64,000 bases of DNA from Garcia nutans (taxonomy: Eukaryota > Streptophyta > Magnoliopsida > Malpighiales > Euphorbiaceae). Every line of letters begins with the position of its first letter. Position 1 is the stretch's first letter. The position numbers were made by a program, and so were the translations under genes. This document shows positions 48,559 to 59,100 of the stretch, piece after piece. The notes beneath the pieces were generated by a model, which did not search any database, had not been told where the DNA came from, and saw only the letters and a list, made by a program, of their open reading frames with translations. The stretch lies in the NCBI GenBank assembly GCA_947685225.1, contig CANTUV010000062.1, positions 19,240,501 through 19,304,500 of the forward strand, read 5' to 3'.

Positions 48559-51500
48559 ATGTCACGACCCAATTTGTACATATGTACAGTACATCCACGT
48601 ACAGTACATCCGCGTACAGTAACAGGAGCCGTCCCGAGTAATCACCAATGAACACGAAGTGAAAGGAAGCTCTATAGGACAAAAAGGACCTAACTGAAAA
48701 GATTGTAAAAGTTTTGGGGAGGTGACTGTAATTTCAAAAAGTTTTGGGGAGGTAACTGTAATTTCCAAAAGTTGTACTGGAGGTTCTTAATAGTGCATAT
48801 AACAGACTCCAGAAATGGAAAGTAGAGAAAAATTGGGATGAAATGGAACACCACGGTTTTTCCCGAAAACGCATAGTTTGAGAGATACAGTGGATTCTTG
48901 ACCAAGGGTATTTTTGTCATTCTTGTGATAATAATGTATACACTGGAAAACAAGACACGTAAAGGTATCCGAAGTAAACGGAAGGACTCCGCAGTGATCG
49001 ATGTTGAAGAACGAACCTAAGTAGAGACCCGAATCACGTAAGGACCTAAAGGGAATTTTTACAAAAGTCAAGGGCATGAGCGTAATTTTTATAAATTAGT
49101 TCAAAATCAAGAATGAATGTCGGAAATGGAAATGAGAGGTTGAAAGGAGGAGAATAGTACATTTTACGCGTCGTAAAACCACCCGGTTACGAAGAAAAGG
49201 AAAAACCTTCCATTGAAGGGTATTTTGGTCTTTTCACTTCCACTCATTTTCTAGAAAAGGGACACATGGCATAGTAATTTTCTAGAAAAGGACACATGGA
49301 AAAATCTTGTTTAAAGACACTTTTGGGTTGGATTAATCTTAACCCTCCATATGGCACCATCCTAGTTAAAGATACTTTTGTGGTGGTTACATCTTAACCC
49401 ACCAAAATGAAATTAATTAAATAAATGGAAAATGGAAAAATATAAAAAGAGAGAGAAGGATGATTAAAGAACTAAGGACACATTTTTCTCTCCATTTTTG
49501 AGAGGCATGGCCGAATTCTCTCCACCAAAAAAGGGAAGGAATTTTTCAAGTGTTCAAATGGATTTTTGGAAGGAAAAGCTTAATTTTAAGGTAAGGATTC
49601 CAATTCTAGCTTTAGTTTATTAATTTGATTAATAGTTTTCAAGTTATCAATGAAAGAAAAGTTGGGAAGATTATGGGAAAGTTAAGAAAGTGAAGAGAAA
49701 TTAGATTAAATGATTCATACATGTAGAAGTGATGAGTAAATGGTAATTAGTAGCTTTAGATAGTAAGAATCAAGGCTTGAACATATAGTTTTTATCACGT
49801 TCTTATTATGGAAGTTATGAAAATTATAGGAAATCAAAGGGATAAAGAAGAAGAAGGGAAGAAAGAATAAGACAAGCAAGGAACAAAGCAAATAAACAAG
49901 GTTTGGTACTTAAATCATTGCCTTTTCAATTAATTCACATATATTGCATTATGGGATTTTTGAAATGGTTTTGAAATAATGTTATTATGTGTGGTAAATA
50001 TGTGGGAAAGTGCTTTTGGACCATTTGTAATCAATTGATTGTGAAAAGAATGAAAACAAAACAAACTAGCTAAATTTGCTCAACTATCCATAAACTTTGA
50101 TGAACTTTTAATCACTCCTTTGGTTTGATTTTTGAAAGAGGGACCCTTAGTCTTTCAATGGTATCACAAAAGGAGTCTAAAAATCAATTTTGCAAGAAAA
50201 AAATGAATTTCCCTCAAAATTTGAAAATTGGGCCGAATGGTCCCTTTTGGGCACCATTCTGCAGCTTTCATTTTGGGCAGTCCGTTGAAGGGGAAAACGA
50301 AAGAATTTTTTGACGAAATTTTACATGCATTTAGTTAACTTATGAAAGTGTTTTCCTACAAAAATTCATCCAAAAATAAGGTTGTTCACTTGGTCAAAAC
50401 TGTTGCCAAAGTTGACTGATTTTCAGCAGTAAAACAGATTTTACTATTTAGTTGTCGCGCGCAATTGCGTTGCCGATTTTACGTGCCGCGCTACTATTCA
50501 TTTGGTCATTTTTCTAAATGTGTTAAAAAATTGAATATTATGATATGGATTGATGTTAAATCATATAAAATGACATGAAGGAGAATTGGAAATGATCAGA
50601 AAGGCATCATGACAAGCTATTCCGACAATACATACCTTATGGAAAAATCATGATCTATTGAATATCATGACCAAAGTAATTTAATAAATTATTTATGCTC
50701 TACTTGGTATATTAGAACCCTTGAGATAAGGGTATGATGCATCATACTATTACTGCAGTACTGCTTATGACATGATATGATATTCCGGCTGAAGGCCGAT
50801 GATTACAATGACATGATCAATGATGCAATGATAATGGCCATTGGTACATGTGCAAGAATTATGATGAAAGATAATGAAATATGATCATGATGAGATATGT
50901 TTATCATGACCCTTCCTTATCCGCTGATGTTCTGTTAAACCAGTAGAGCAACCAAAATGATAAAAGCAAGAAAATGATTTAAATTCAAAATATTCAGTCA
51001 AGCCTTTTTACCTTCTGTGTTTTGTATTTATTCCTTTCAATTGTTTAAAGTATATAAATATATGTTCAAATAATTCTTTCATTTTATTGCAATGATTTAA
51101 GTACCCACTAAGCAATTGCTTAGCGAGTTTAGTTTCCCTCTAAACTCATAGGTTAAACGAGGAGACGAGATTACAGCATGTCCTGCGCAGCTGGCCTTGA
51201 CTACTACTTTGGGTAGGAGTTTGGATATGATTGATTGTAGCAATATGGCATGTACATAAGCTTGTATGATCTAGCAAATAAATGTATTATACTGAAAAGC
51301 CAGAACACGTACACTGCTAGTAATCTAATAAATCTTATTTGGGTTTAGCACTTATGTATGCAAGTATAGAAGTGTGAATTCTTCTTGCAGGATTGTAGTT
51401 GAGGTTATAAGGGTGGATTATTGGGAGTGTGCTTGAGTTGAATTGTGAAACAAAATGTTTTTCAAAAAAAATTTTAAAAATCAGTTTTGGTGACACTTGG

Positions 51501-51643
51501 GACCTCCATTTTTAGGGGAGGTTATGGCAAATTTTTTTTTTAAATCTGCATTTAAAATTGGCTAAGTAAAATATTAAGGCACAACCACCATGAGTTAACA
51601 GTCCATCTTGGTCTATAAACGTAGGCTAAGATGGGGTGTTACA
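48559..51643 (+). repeat. 3' LTR of the nested Tekay element
   Basis: 3085 bp, same landmarks as the 5' LTR (donor-like site at 49591, hairpin module at 51109-51148). It ends GGGGTGTTACA next to the TSD. Confidence 0.93.
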
Positions 51644-52259
51644 AAATCTTTTCATTTTTATCATTATACATTTCTTTCTCAAATCATTCTCATTTCATTC
51701 TCATAATCAAATAGGCAATCATGCCTCAATCATATCATTTTCATCAACGTTCAATTGCATTGCACATCATCTAGGCAAACATGCCTCAATCACATGAATT
51801 CACATCTCAACATATCTCAACTCATCATTTAAGTACTCATAATCAATTACATTGAACGTCCATTAAGAATGGTCATCATATATATATGTTTAGCAATTTG
51901 CATTATTCATAGATTTATAACCTTCAATTTACATTCCATATAATTCATATGATACACAATATAGCATTATTCATATGCATCATCAATGTTCACATTATAT
52001 CAAATATAGCAATATAGTTCTTAACATCATATGATGGAATGCAATAATGTAGTTTGTACTTACCTCCAAAACACTCATACAACTCTATATTCTTCTTCTT
52101 CCAAAAGTTCCTCACTTCTTAAATTAGGGCAATTCACTTTCTTCCAAAACCTAATCCAAAAATTGATAAAATAAATCAATTCCAAATATGAATACTCACT
52201 TAATACCCTCTTACTAAACCCTTAAATCACAATTTATACTTCAACATCACTCACTAAGG

Positions 52260-52400
52260 CCCACGGCTGTGGCCACCCCAACCCCCACGGGCGTGGGTTA
52301 GAAAATGGGTCTGTCTCCCTTGCTCCAAACCTCCACGGCCATGGCTACAAATGGCCACGACCATGGCAACCAAAGGCCACGAGCGTGGCATCCAAAACGC
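52260..52400. repeat. Variant GC-rich dyad cluster in the second solo LTR
   Basis: Dyads with different arms: CCACGGCTGTGG (about 52261-52272), CCCACGGGCGTGGG (about 52287-52300), CCACGGCCATGG (about 52332-52343), and CCACGACCATGG- and CCACGAGCGTGG-like units up to about 52390. Same relative LTR position as the GACACGGCC clusters of related families. Confidence 0.82.
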
Positions 52401-53170
52401 TACTGTTTCTGACCAAAATCACATATTCAATGCTTACAACTCCAACTAACATCAACAACATGAAAATCTATGAAAATAATTGATCAAACTCAAGTTAAAC
52501 ATCACTTACCACTTCAAAACCCTAAAACCAACAGCACTCCTACTCTTCCAACACCAACATCAACCCATCTTTTAATTTTCCATTCAAAACCAACACCACA
52601 ATCAATTTAAATCAAACACACACCAACATACTACCATAAACACAACCCTACTTTCAAATATCCACAATCAAACTCACAAACAACTTAAAATAAAACAAGA
52701 GAATCAAGAGAGACTTACCAAAAATAATGAATCTTCTTGGATTTCCACTTAATCACTTGAAAACTCCTTCAATTTGAGCTTTAAACACCAACTCACTCTT
52801 GCTCTCTCTCTTGTTTAGGATGGCCGGCCAATAATGGAGAAGGAAAGAAGAAGAAATGAAGAAAAGTCAAATTTGTCATCTCTTTAAACCTCCACCAAGT
52901 ATTCCAAAAAGAAAATTACTTAAATGCCCTCACCTATTAATTTTACTTCTCTTTCACTTATTACCCTATTTAGTAATTTCACATAGAACAAAATAAAAAT
53001 CTTCATCCCTTGACCATCACATTGACTTGTATATATGTTGTATATATTTCCATATACACAACATATACACTTTCTTTTACATTTCTTTTCTCTTCCAAAT
53101 TAACATATACATTCAATTCCAATTAAAACAATAATATTAAAACTTCTAGGGCATACATTGAGATATTACA

Positions 53171-56100
53171 ACCCAAATTACCCTTAGGTCTAGAACCTAG
53201 AATATCTTCTTCGTCCAGAACTTAGCTCTGGTCCAAAACCCAAATGATCCTTAGGTCCAGAACCTAGAATCGCTTCTAAGTCCGGAACTTAGCTCTGCTC
53301 CAGAACCTAGAATCTCCTCTAAGTCTAGAACCTAAAATCTCTTCTAAGTCCAGAACATAGATCGGGTCCAGAACCCAAATTATCCTTAGGTCTAGAACCT
53401 AGAATATCTTCTAAGTCCAGAACTTAGCTTTGGTCCAGAACCAAAATTATCCTTAGGTCCAGAACCTAAAATCTCCTCTAAGTCCAGAACTTAGCTTGGG
53501 TCCAGAACCCAAATTACCCTTAGGTCAAGAAACTAGAATCTCTTCTAAGTTCATAACTTAGCTCGGGTCCAGAACCCAAATTACCCTTAGATCCAGAACC
53601 TAGAATCTCTTCTAAGTCCAGAACTTAGCTCGCGTCTAGAACCCAAATTTTCCTTAGGTCCATAACCTAAAATCTCTTCTAAGTCCAGAACTTAGCTTGG
53701 GTCCAGAACCCAAATTATCCTTAGGTCCAGAACCTAGAATCTCTTCTAAGTCCAGAACTTAGCTCGGTCCAGAACCCAAATTACCCTTAGGTCGAGAACC
53801 TAGAAACTCTTCTAAGTCCAAAACTTAGCTCGGGTCCAGAACCCAAATTTTCCTTAGGTCCAGAACCTTAAATCTCTTCTAAGTCCAGAACTTAGCTCGG
53901 GTCCAGAGCCCAAATTATCCTTAGGTCCAGAAACTAGAATCTCTTCTAAGTCCAGAACTTAGCTCGGGTCCAGAACCCAAATTATCCTTAGGTCCAGTAC
54001 CTAAAATCTCTTCTAAGTCCAGAACTTAGCTCGGGTCCAGAACCCAAATTATCCTTATGTCCAGTACCTAAATTCTCTTCTAAGTCCAAAACATAGCTCG
54101 AATCCAGAACCCAAATTATTCTTAGGTCTAGAACTTAGAATATCTTCTAAGTCCGGAACTTAGCTCTGGTCCAGAACCTAAATTATCCTTAGGTCCAGAA
54201 TCTAAAATCTCTTCTAAGTCCAGAACTTAGCTGGGGTCCAGAACCCAAATTATCCTTAGGTCCAAAACCTAGAATCCCCTCTAAGTCCAGAACTTAGCTC
54301 GGGTCCAGAACCCAAATTACCCTTAGGTCTAGAGCCTAGAATCTCTTCTAAGTCAAGAACTTAGCTCGCGTCCAGAACCCAAATTACCCTTAGGTCCAGA
54401 ACCTAGAATCTCTTCTAAGTCCAGAACTTAGCTCGGGTCCCGAACCCAAATTTTCCTTAGGTCCAGAACCTAAAATCTCTTCTAAGTCTAGAAGTTAGCT
54501 CGGGTCCAGAACCCAAATTATCCTTATGTCCAGAACGTAGAATCTCTTTAAGGTTCAGAACTTTGCTTGGGTCCAGAACCCAAATTATCCTTAGGTACAG
54601 AACCTAGTATCTCTTCTTAGTCCAGAATTTGCTTCGGTCCAGAACCCAAACTACCATTAGGTCCAGAACCTAAAATCTCTTATAAGTCCAGAACATAGCT
54701 CGGGTCCAGAATCCAAATTATCCTTAGGTTCAGAACCTAGAATGTCTTCTATGTCCGGAACTTAGCTCTGGTCCAGAGCCCAAATTATCCTTAGGTTTAG
54801 AACCTAAATTCTCTTCTAAGTCCAGAACATAGCTCGGGTCTAGAACCTAAATTATCCTTAGCTCTAGAACCTAGAATATCTTCTAAGTCCGGAACGTAGC
54901 TCTAGTCTAGAACCCAAATTACCCTTAGGTCGAGAACCTAGAAACTCTTCTAAGTCCAAAACTTAGCTCGGGTCCAGAACCCAAATTTTCCTTAGGTCCA
55001 GAACCTTAAATCTCTTCTAAGCCCAGAACTTAGCTCGGGTCTAGAGCCCAAATTATCCTTAGGACCAGAAACTAGAATCTCTTCTAAGTCCAGAACTTAG
55101 CTCGGGTCCAGAACCCAAATTATCCTTAGGTCCATTACCTAAAATCTCTTCTAAGTCCAAAACTTAGCTCGGGTCCAGAACCCAAATTATCCTTATGTCC
55201 AGTACCTAAATTCTCTTCTAAGTCCAAAACATAGCTCGAATCCAGAACCCAAATTATTCTTAGGTCTAGAACCTAGAATATCTTCTAAGTCCGGAACTTA
55301 GCTCTGGTCCAGAACGTAAATTATCCTTAGGTCCAGTACCTAGAATCTCTTCTAAGTCCAGAACTTAGCTGGGGTCCAGAACCCAAATTATCCTTAGGTC
55401 CAAAACTTAGAATCCCCTCTAAGTCCAGAACTTAGCTCGGGTCCAGAACCCAAATTACCCTTAGGTCTAGAACCTAGAATCTCTTCTAAGTCAAGAACTT
55501 AGCTCGGGTCCAGAACCCAAATTACCCTTAGGTCCAGAACCTAGAATCTCTTCTAAGTCCAGAACTTAGCTCGGGTCCCGAACCCAAATTTTCCTTAGGT
55601 CCAGAACCTAAAATCTCTTCTAAGTCTAGAACTTAGCTCGGGTCCAGAACCCAAATTATCCTTTTGTCCAGAACGTAGAATCTCTTCAAGGTCCAGAACT
55701 TTGCTTGGGTCCAGAACCCAAATTATCCTTAGGTATAGAACCTAGTATCTCTTCTTAGTCCAAAATTTTGCTTCGGTCCAGAACCCAAACTACCATTAGG
55801 TCCAGAACCTAAAATCTCTTATAAGTCCAGAACATAGCTCGGGTCCAGAATCCAAATTATCCTTAGGTTCAGAACCTAGAATGTCTTCTATGTCCGGAAC
55901 TTAGCTTTGGTCCAGAGCCCAAATTATCCTTAGGATTAGAACATAAATTCTCTTCTAAGTCCAGAACATACCTCGGGTCCAGAACCTAAATTATCCTTAG
56001 CTCTAGAACCTAGAATATCTTCTAAGTCCGGAATGTAGCTCTGGTCTAGAACCCAAATTATCCTTAGGTCCAGAACCTAAAGTCTCTTCTAAGTCCAGAA

Positions 56101-56453
56101 CTTAGCTAGGGTCCAGAACCCAAATTATCCTTAGGTCCAGAACCTAGAATCTCCTCTAAGTCCAGAACTTAGCTGGGGTCCAGAACCCAAATTACCCTTA
56201 GGTCCAGAACCTAGAATCTCTTCTAAGTCCAGAATTATCTTTGGTCCAGAACCCAAATTACACTTACGTCCACAACCTAGAATCTCTTCTAAGTCCTGAA
56301 CTTAACTCGGGTCCAGAACCCAAATTTTCCTTAGGTCCAGAACCTAAAATCTCTTCTAAGTCTAGAACTTAGCTCTGGTCCAGAACCCAAATTATCCATC
56401 GGTCTAGAAAGTTGAATCTCTTCAAACTAGAACTTAGCTCGGGTCCAAAACCC
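53171..56453 (+). repeat. Satellite array block 4 (67-bp unit, about 49 copies)
   Basis: Same orientation and unit. It contains a direct duplication of a 17-unit block: marker variants at 53778 and 54917, and at 54593 and 55735, are each about 1140 bp apart. It ends abruptly inside a unit at the truncated Tekay LTR. Confidence 0.95.
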
Positions 56454-57844
56454 CACAAGCTTGGCCGTGTCCCTCAAATGTGTTGGCTACTGTTTTTATT
56501 TTGTTCTTTTGTATGATTTTGATTTTTCAAAAATATTATTGATACTTAAACCTAAACATAAACATTTTAAATATATTTCAAAGATAAGAATGACCTAATC
56601 AAACATATAGGGAACATACATTCATTGATGTTGAGATTGTAGCACACCTTTGTTGATATTGATGATACATATGAACAATGTTAGACTATATGTATTGTGA
56701 ATGGTAATGTGGTATGTACTTTGAAACATTGTATCAATGATGTTATATGATTAATATGAATTGAGATATTGTTTGATTGAGGCCATTGTGATTGGCTATG
56801 ATGATTCAATTGAAAGATATATGGCATGTTTGCCTAATTGATGAGAATTGAGAATGAAATGTAAATGAATTGTGTGGCTAATGTGTTATTCCATTTTCAG
56901 AGTTTGTTATTGGTGGCATGCCTAATGATAGTAATAATCTCTTGAAGTTAGGTTGGATTGAATCCTTGAAGCCTAATTGAGATGTTACAACCCTTGAAGC
57001 TAGGTTGTGTTGGTTCTTGAAGCCAAGTTGGGTTGAAGCTTAGCATGCTTAGCTCCCCTTGAAGCTTGGTTGAACCTAATCCTTGAAGCCTAGTTGGGTA
57101 TATGATATTGATGAATGTGATAACAAAACCAAAGCATTAACTCTGAAAATTGAATGGCATATTAGTGTGTCTTGGGCCCATGCTTGTCTTTGTTTAGTGT
57201 TGCTCATGAATGGTTTAATGAGTAATTAATGAGGTATGTGAAAAGATGTTGAAATGTGATATGTCTACATATAATGAATTATGAAATGTAAAGGTATGTT
57301 GTTAGCTTTGCATATATAATGTTACTTGTATAATATGGATTGAGAATTGACATTGCATTGCACTAAAGCATGACATTAGCATGTTTTGTCTTACTAAGCC
57401 CTTGGCTTAGCGCGATAGTGTTTAATCGCGCAGGTAATAGAGTTGAACCCGAGAGTTCATCGAGACCGAGTGAGAGTAGACCTTGAAGAGTTGATTTTGG
57501 GAACTTAAAGATCAGAAGAGATTTGCCAATCATGTACTGCTTCTTTATATTTTATAAAGTAATATTTATAATGTAAATATATGCACATTTGTAAATATGG
57601 AATCAAATGTTTCATATATGTAAATATTTTACACATTCGTATTAACTAAATGTATCTATATATCTATTTTTGTTTTATATTACAAGCTAATCACTTATTT
57701 TCTATAATGTATACAATTGAAAGATTATGGTATCGTTTAAAATGTTTTGAATGTTAAGAAAATCCGTAGCATCCCTATGTTTAGTGCATATATACTACAT
57801 TGTGGTGTTTGTAGTGTACATGTATTGAATGTAGGGGTGTTACA
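56453..57844 (+). repeat. Truncated 5' LTR of the Tekay element
   Basis: 1392 bp. The first 100 bp are identical to 63903-64000. The missing part is about 1.2 kb of LTR start. It keeps CTTGAAGC repeats (56938-57100), the two-hairpin module (57395-57431) and the proper end GGGGTGTTACA. Confidence 0.92.
57395..57431 (+). other. Two-hairpin module in the Tekay 5' LTR
   Basis: TAAGCC / GGCTTA (57395-57409) and GCGCGAT / ATCGCGC (57410-57431), both perfect. CAGGTAATAG follows. The loops differ from those of the solo LTR at 22757 while the arms are identical. Confidence 0.8.
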
Positions 57845-57851
57845 ATTGTTT

Positions 57852-57863
57852 TGGTATCAGAGC
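57852..57863 (+). other. Primer-binding site, initiator tRNA-Met type
   Basis: TGGTATCAGAGC, seven bases after the LTR end; minus-strand cDNA priming. Confidence 0.93.
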
Positions 57864-58012
57864 CTAGGTTTGAGATTATCAACCTAGGTAAAATGTAAGA
57901 AAAAGAATATTTTACTTAAAAAGTGAGTTTTTAAATAACATATATGTTTGAGATTGGCAATCTCTAATCTTTAATAAGATGTAATCTGCTGTGTTTGCAT
58001 ACTTAGGTTGTG

Positions 58013-59100
58013 ATGGATCCTCATTCGCGTCAGTCAGTTGAGGGAAGTGCGGAGAGTGTTGCTCCTGAGGATGGAGCTAGAGTTGATAGTGCTGGGGAGG
58101 CACCTGCTTCGGTGTCAGGTAGACCAGCTGGGGAGGAGGTTTCGCCAGCTTGGCTTAGGCATGTGGTTGAAGCTTTGAGGCAAGCACCAATACAACCACC
58201 GCCACCACCCCCTCAGCCTTTAGTATCAGTGAGGCACTATGACAAACTGAGGAAGTATGGAGCCGAAGATTTTATAGGTACTACTGATCCAGCAGTGGCT
58301 GAGCAGTGGTTAGACAAAGTACAGAGAATATTTGTTCAGTTGCAAGCCACCTTAGAGGAAAAGTTTGACTATGCAAGATCTTTGTTGCAAAAGGATGCAT
58401 ATAGTTGGTGGAAGACAGTGCCTCATTCTATGGATGATCCACCAACCTTGTCATATGCTGATTTTCTGAGAGAATTTGAATTGAAGTATACTCCAAGGGA
58501 GTATAAAGATGGGAAGAAAAGAGAGTTTCTAGATTTGAAGCAAGATCACCGGACCGTAACTGAATATGAGATTGAGTTTATTCGATTAAGTCAGTATGCT
58601 GGGGGCATAATATCGGATGTGATAGATAGATGTAGGAGGTTTGAGGAGGGATTGAGGCCCTCTATCATGTGTCTGGTAGCTGGATTCAGATATCATGATT
58701 TTTCTCAGCTTGTGGCAGCGGCTCGAAGTGTGGAGCGAGCTCAGGGTATTGCAGCTGCTTCAGAGGAAGAGGTTAGGGTGAGGAGGCCCCAGTTTGAGGC
58801 AGGGTCTTCTTCTACAAAGAGAGGTAAAAGTAGTTTTGTTCCTCGGGTTAGTAGAAGTCAGAGAACAGCTGGTAGGTCAGTGCAGTTCCAGAGGCAGAGA
58901 TTTAGACCTGCAGCTTCAGTGGCAAGTGCTCCGACTCCAATGATTCAGAGATCCACTCTTCCCATCTGCATTCATTGTGGTAGGCCACATGGTGGTCCTT
59001 GCTAGAAGACTGGTGTAGCAGGGGTATGCTTCAGATGTGGATCGCCTGATCACTTTGTGAGAGATTGTCCTGAGAGGCAAGAACAGATGTCAGTTGATAC
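58013..59100 (+). pseudogene. gag: Tekay Gag with one in-frame stop
   Basis: The start ATG is at 58013, after an acceptor-like CATACTTAG (58006). Order: acidic and Pro-rich N-terminus (residues 1-75), capsid from about residue 78 (KLRKYGAEDFIGTTDP, ATLEEKFDYARSLLQKDAYS, then the FLDLKQDHRTVTEYEIEF block), a basic Ser/Arg-rich linker, and two Cys-rich knuckles, CIHCGRPHGGPC (about 58968-59002) and CFRCGSPDHFVRDC (about 59029-59070). A TAG at 59003-59005 sits between the knuckles, and the frame stays open after it. Gag would form particles and package RNA. A product ending at this stop would still hold the capsid and one knuckle half. Otherwise it appears intact. Confidence 0.9.

Larger units (their letters stand above)
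40110..51648 (+). mobile_element. Nested complete Tekay/Del chromovirus, decayed, TSD AAATC
   Basis: 5' LTR 40115-43199 and 3' LTR 48559-51643, both 3085 bp, start TGTCACGACCCAATTTGTAC and end GGGGTGTTACA. TSD AAATC is at 40110-40114 and 51644-51648. PBS TGGTATCAGAGC (43205-43216) and polypurine tract (48546-48558) are in place. The interior is a heavily mutated gag-pol. The LTRs differ at scattered positions, so the insertion is clearly older than the gene-less element's. The chromodomain remnant and long LTRs indicate the Tekay/Del clade. Confidence 0.93.
39145..53175 (-). mobile_element. Second solo LTR (chromovirus-type, minus strand) split by a nested element, TSD ACCCA
   Basis: The LTR pieces are 39150-40114 and 51649-53170, together about 2.49 kb, with ACCCA at 39145-39149 and 53171-53175. 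On the minus strand it starts TGTAATATCTCAATGTATGC (53170) and ends GGTGTTACA (39150). It keeps the two-hairpin module (39552-39516), a splice-donor-like GTAAGTC (52718) and a GC dyad cluster (52260-52400) whose arms differ from the usual ones. No internal region remains, so it is a solo LTR, later invaded by the Tekay element at 40115-51643. Confidence 0.9.

Noticed and set aside
57852..57863. Part of a tRNA-Met gene
   Set aside because: Only the 12-base complement of the tRNA 3' end is present, at the right place for a PBS; no cloverleaf can be formed around it. The same holds for the other PBS sites.
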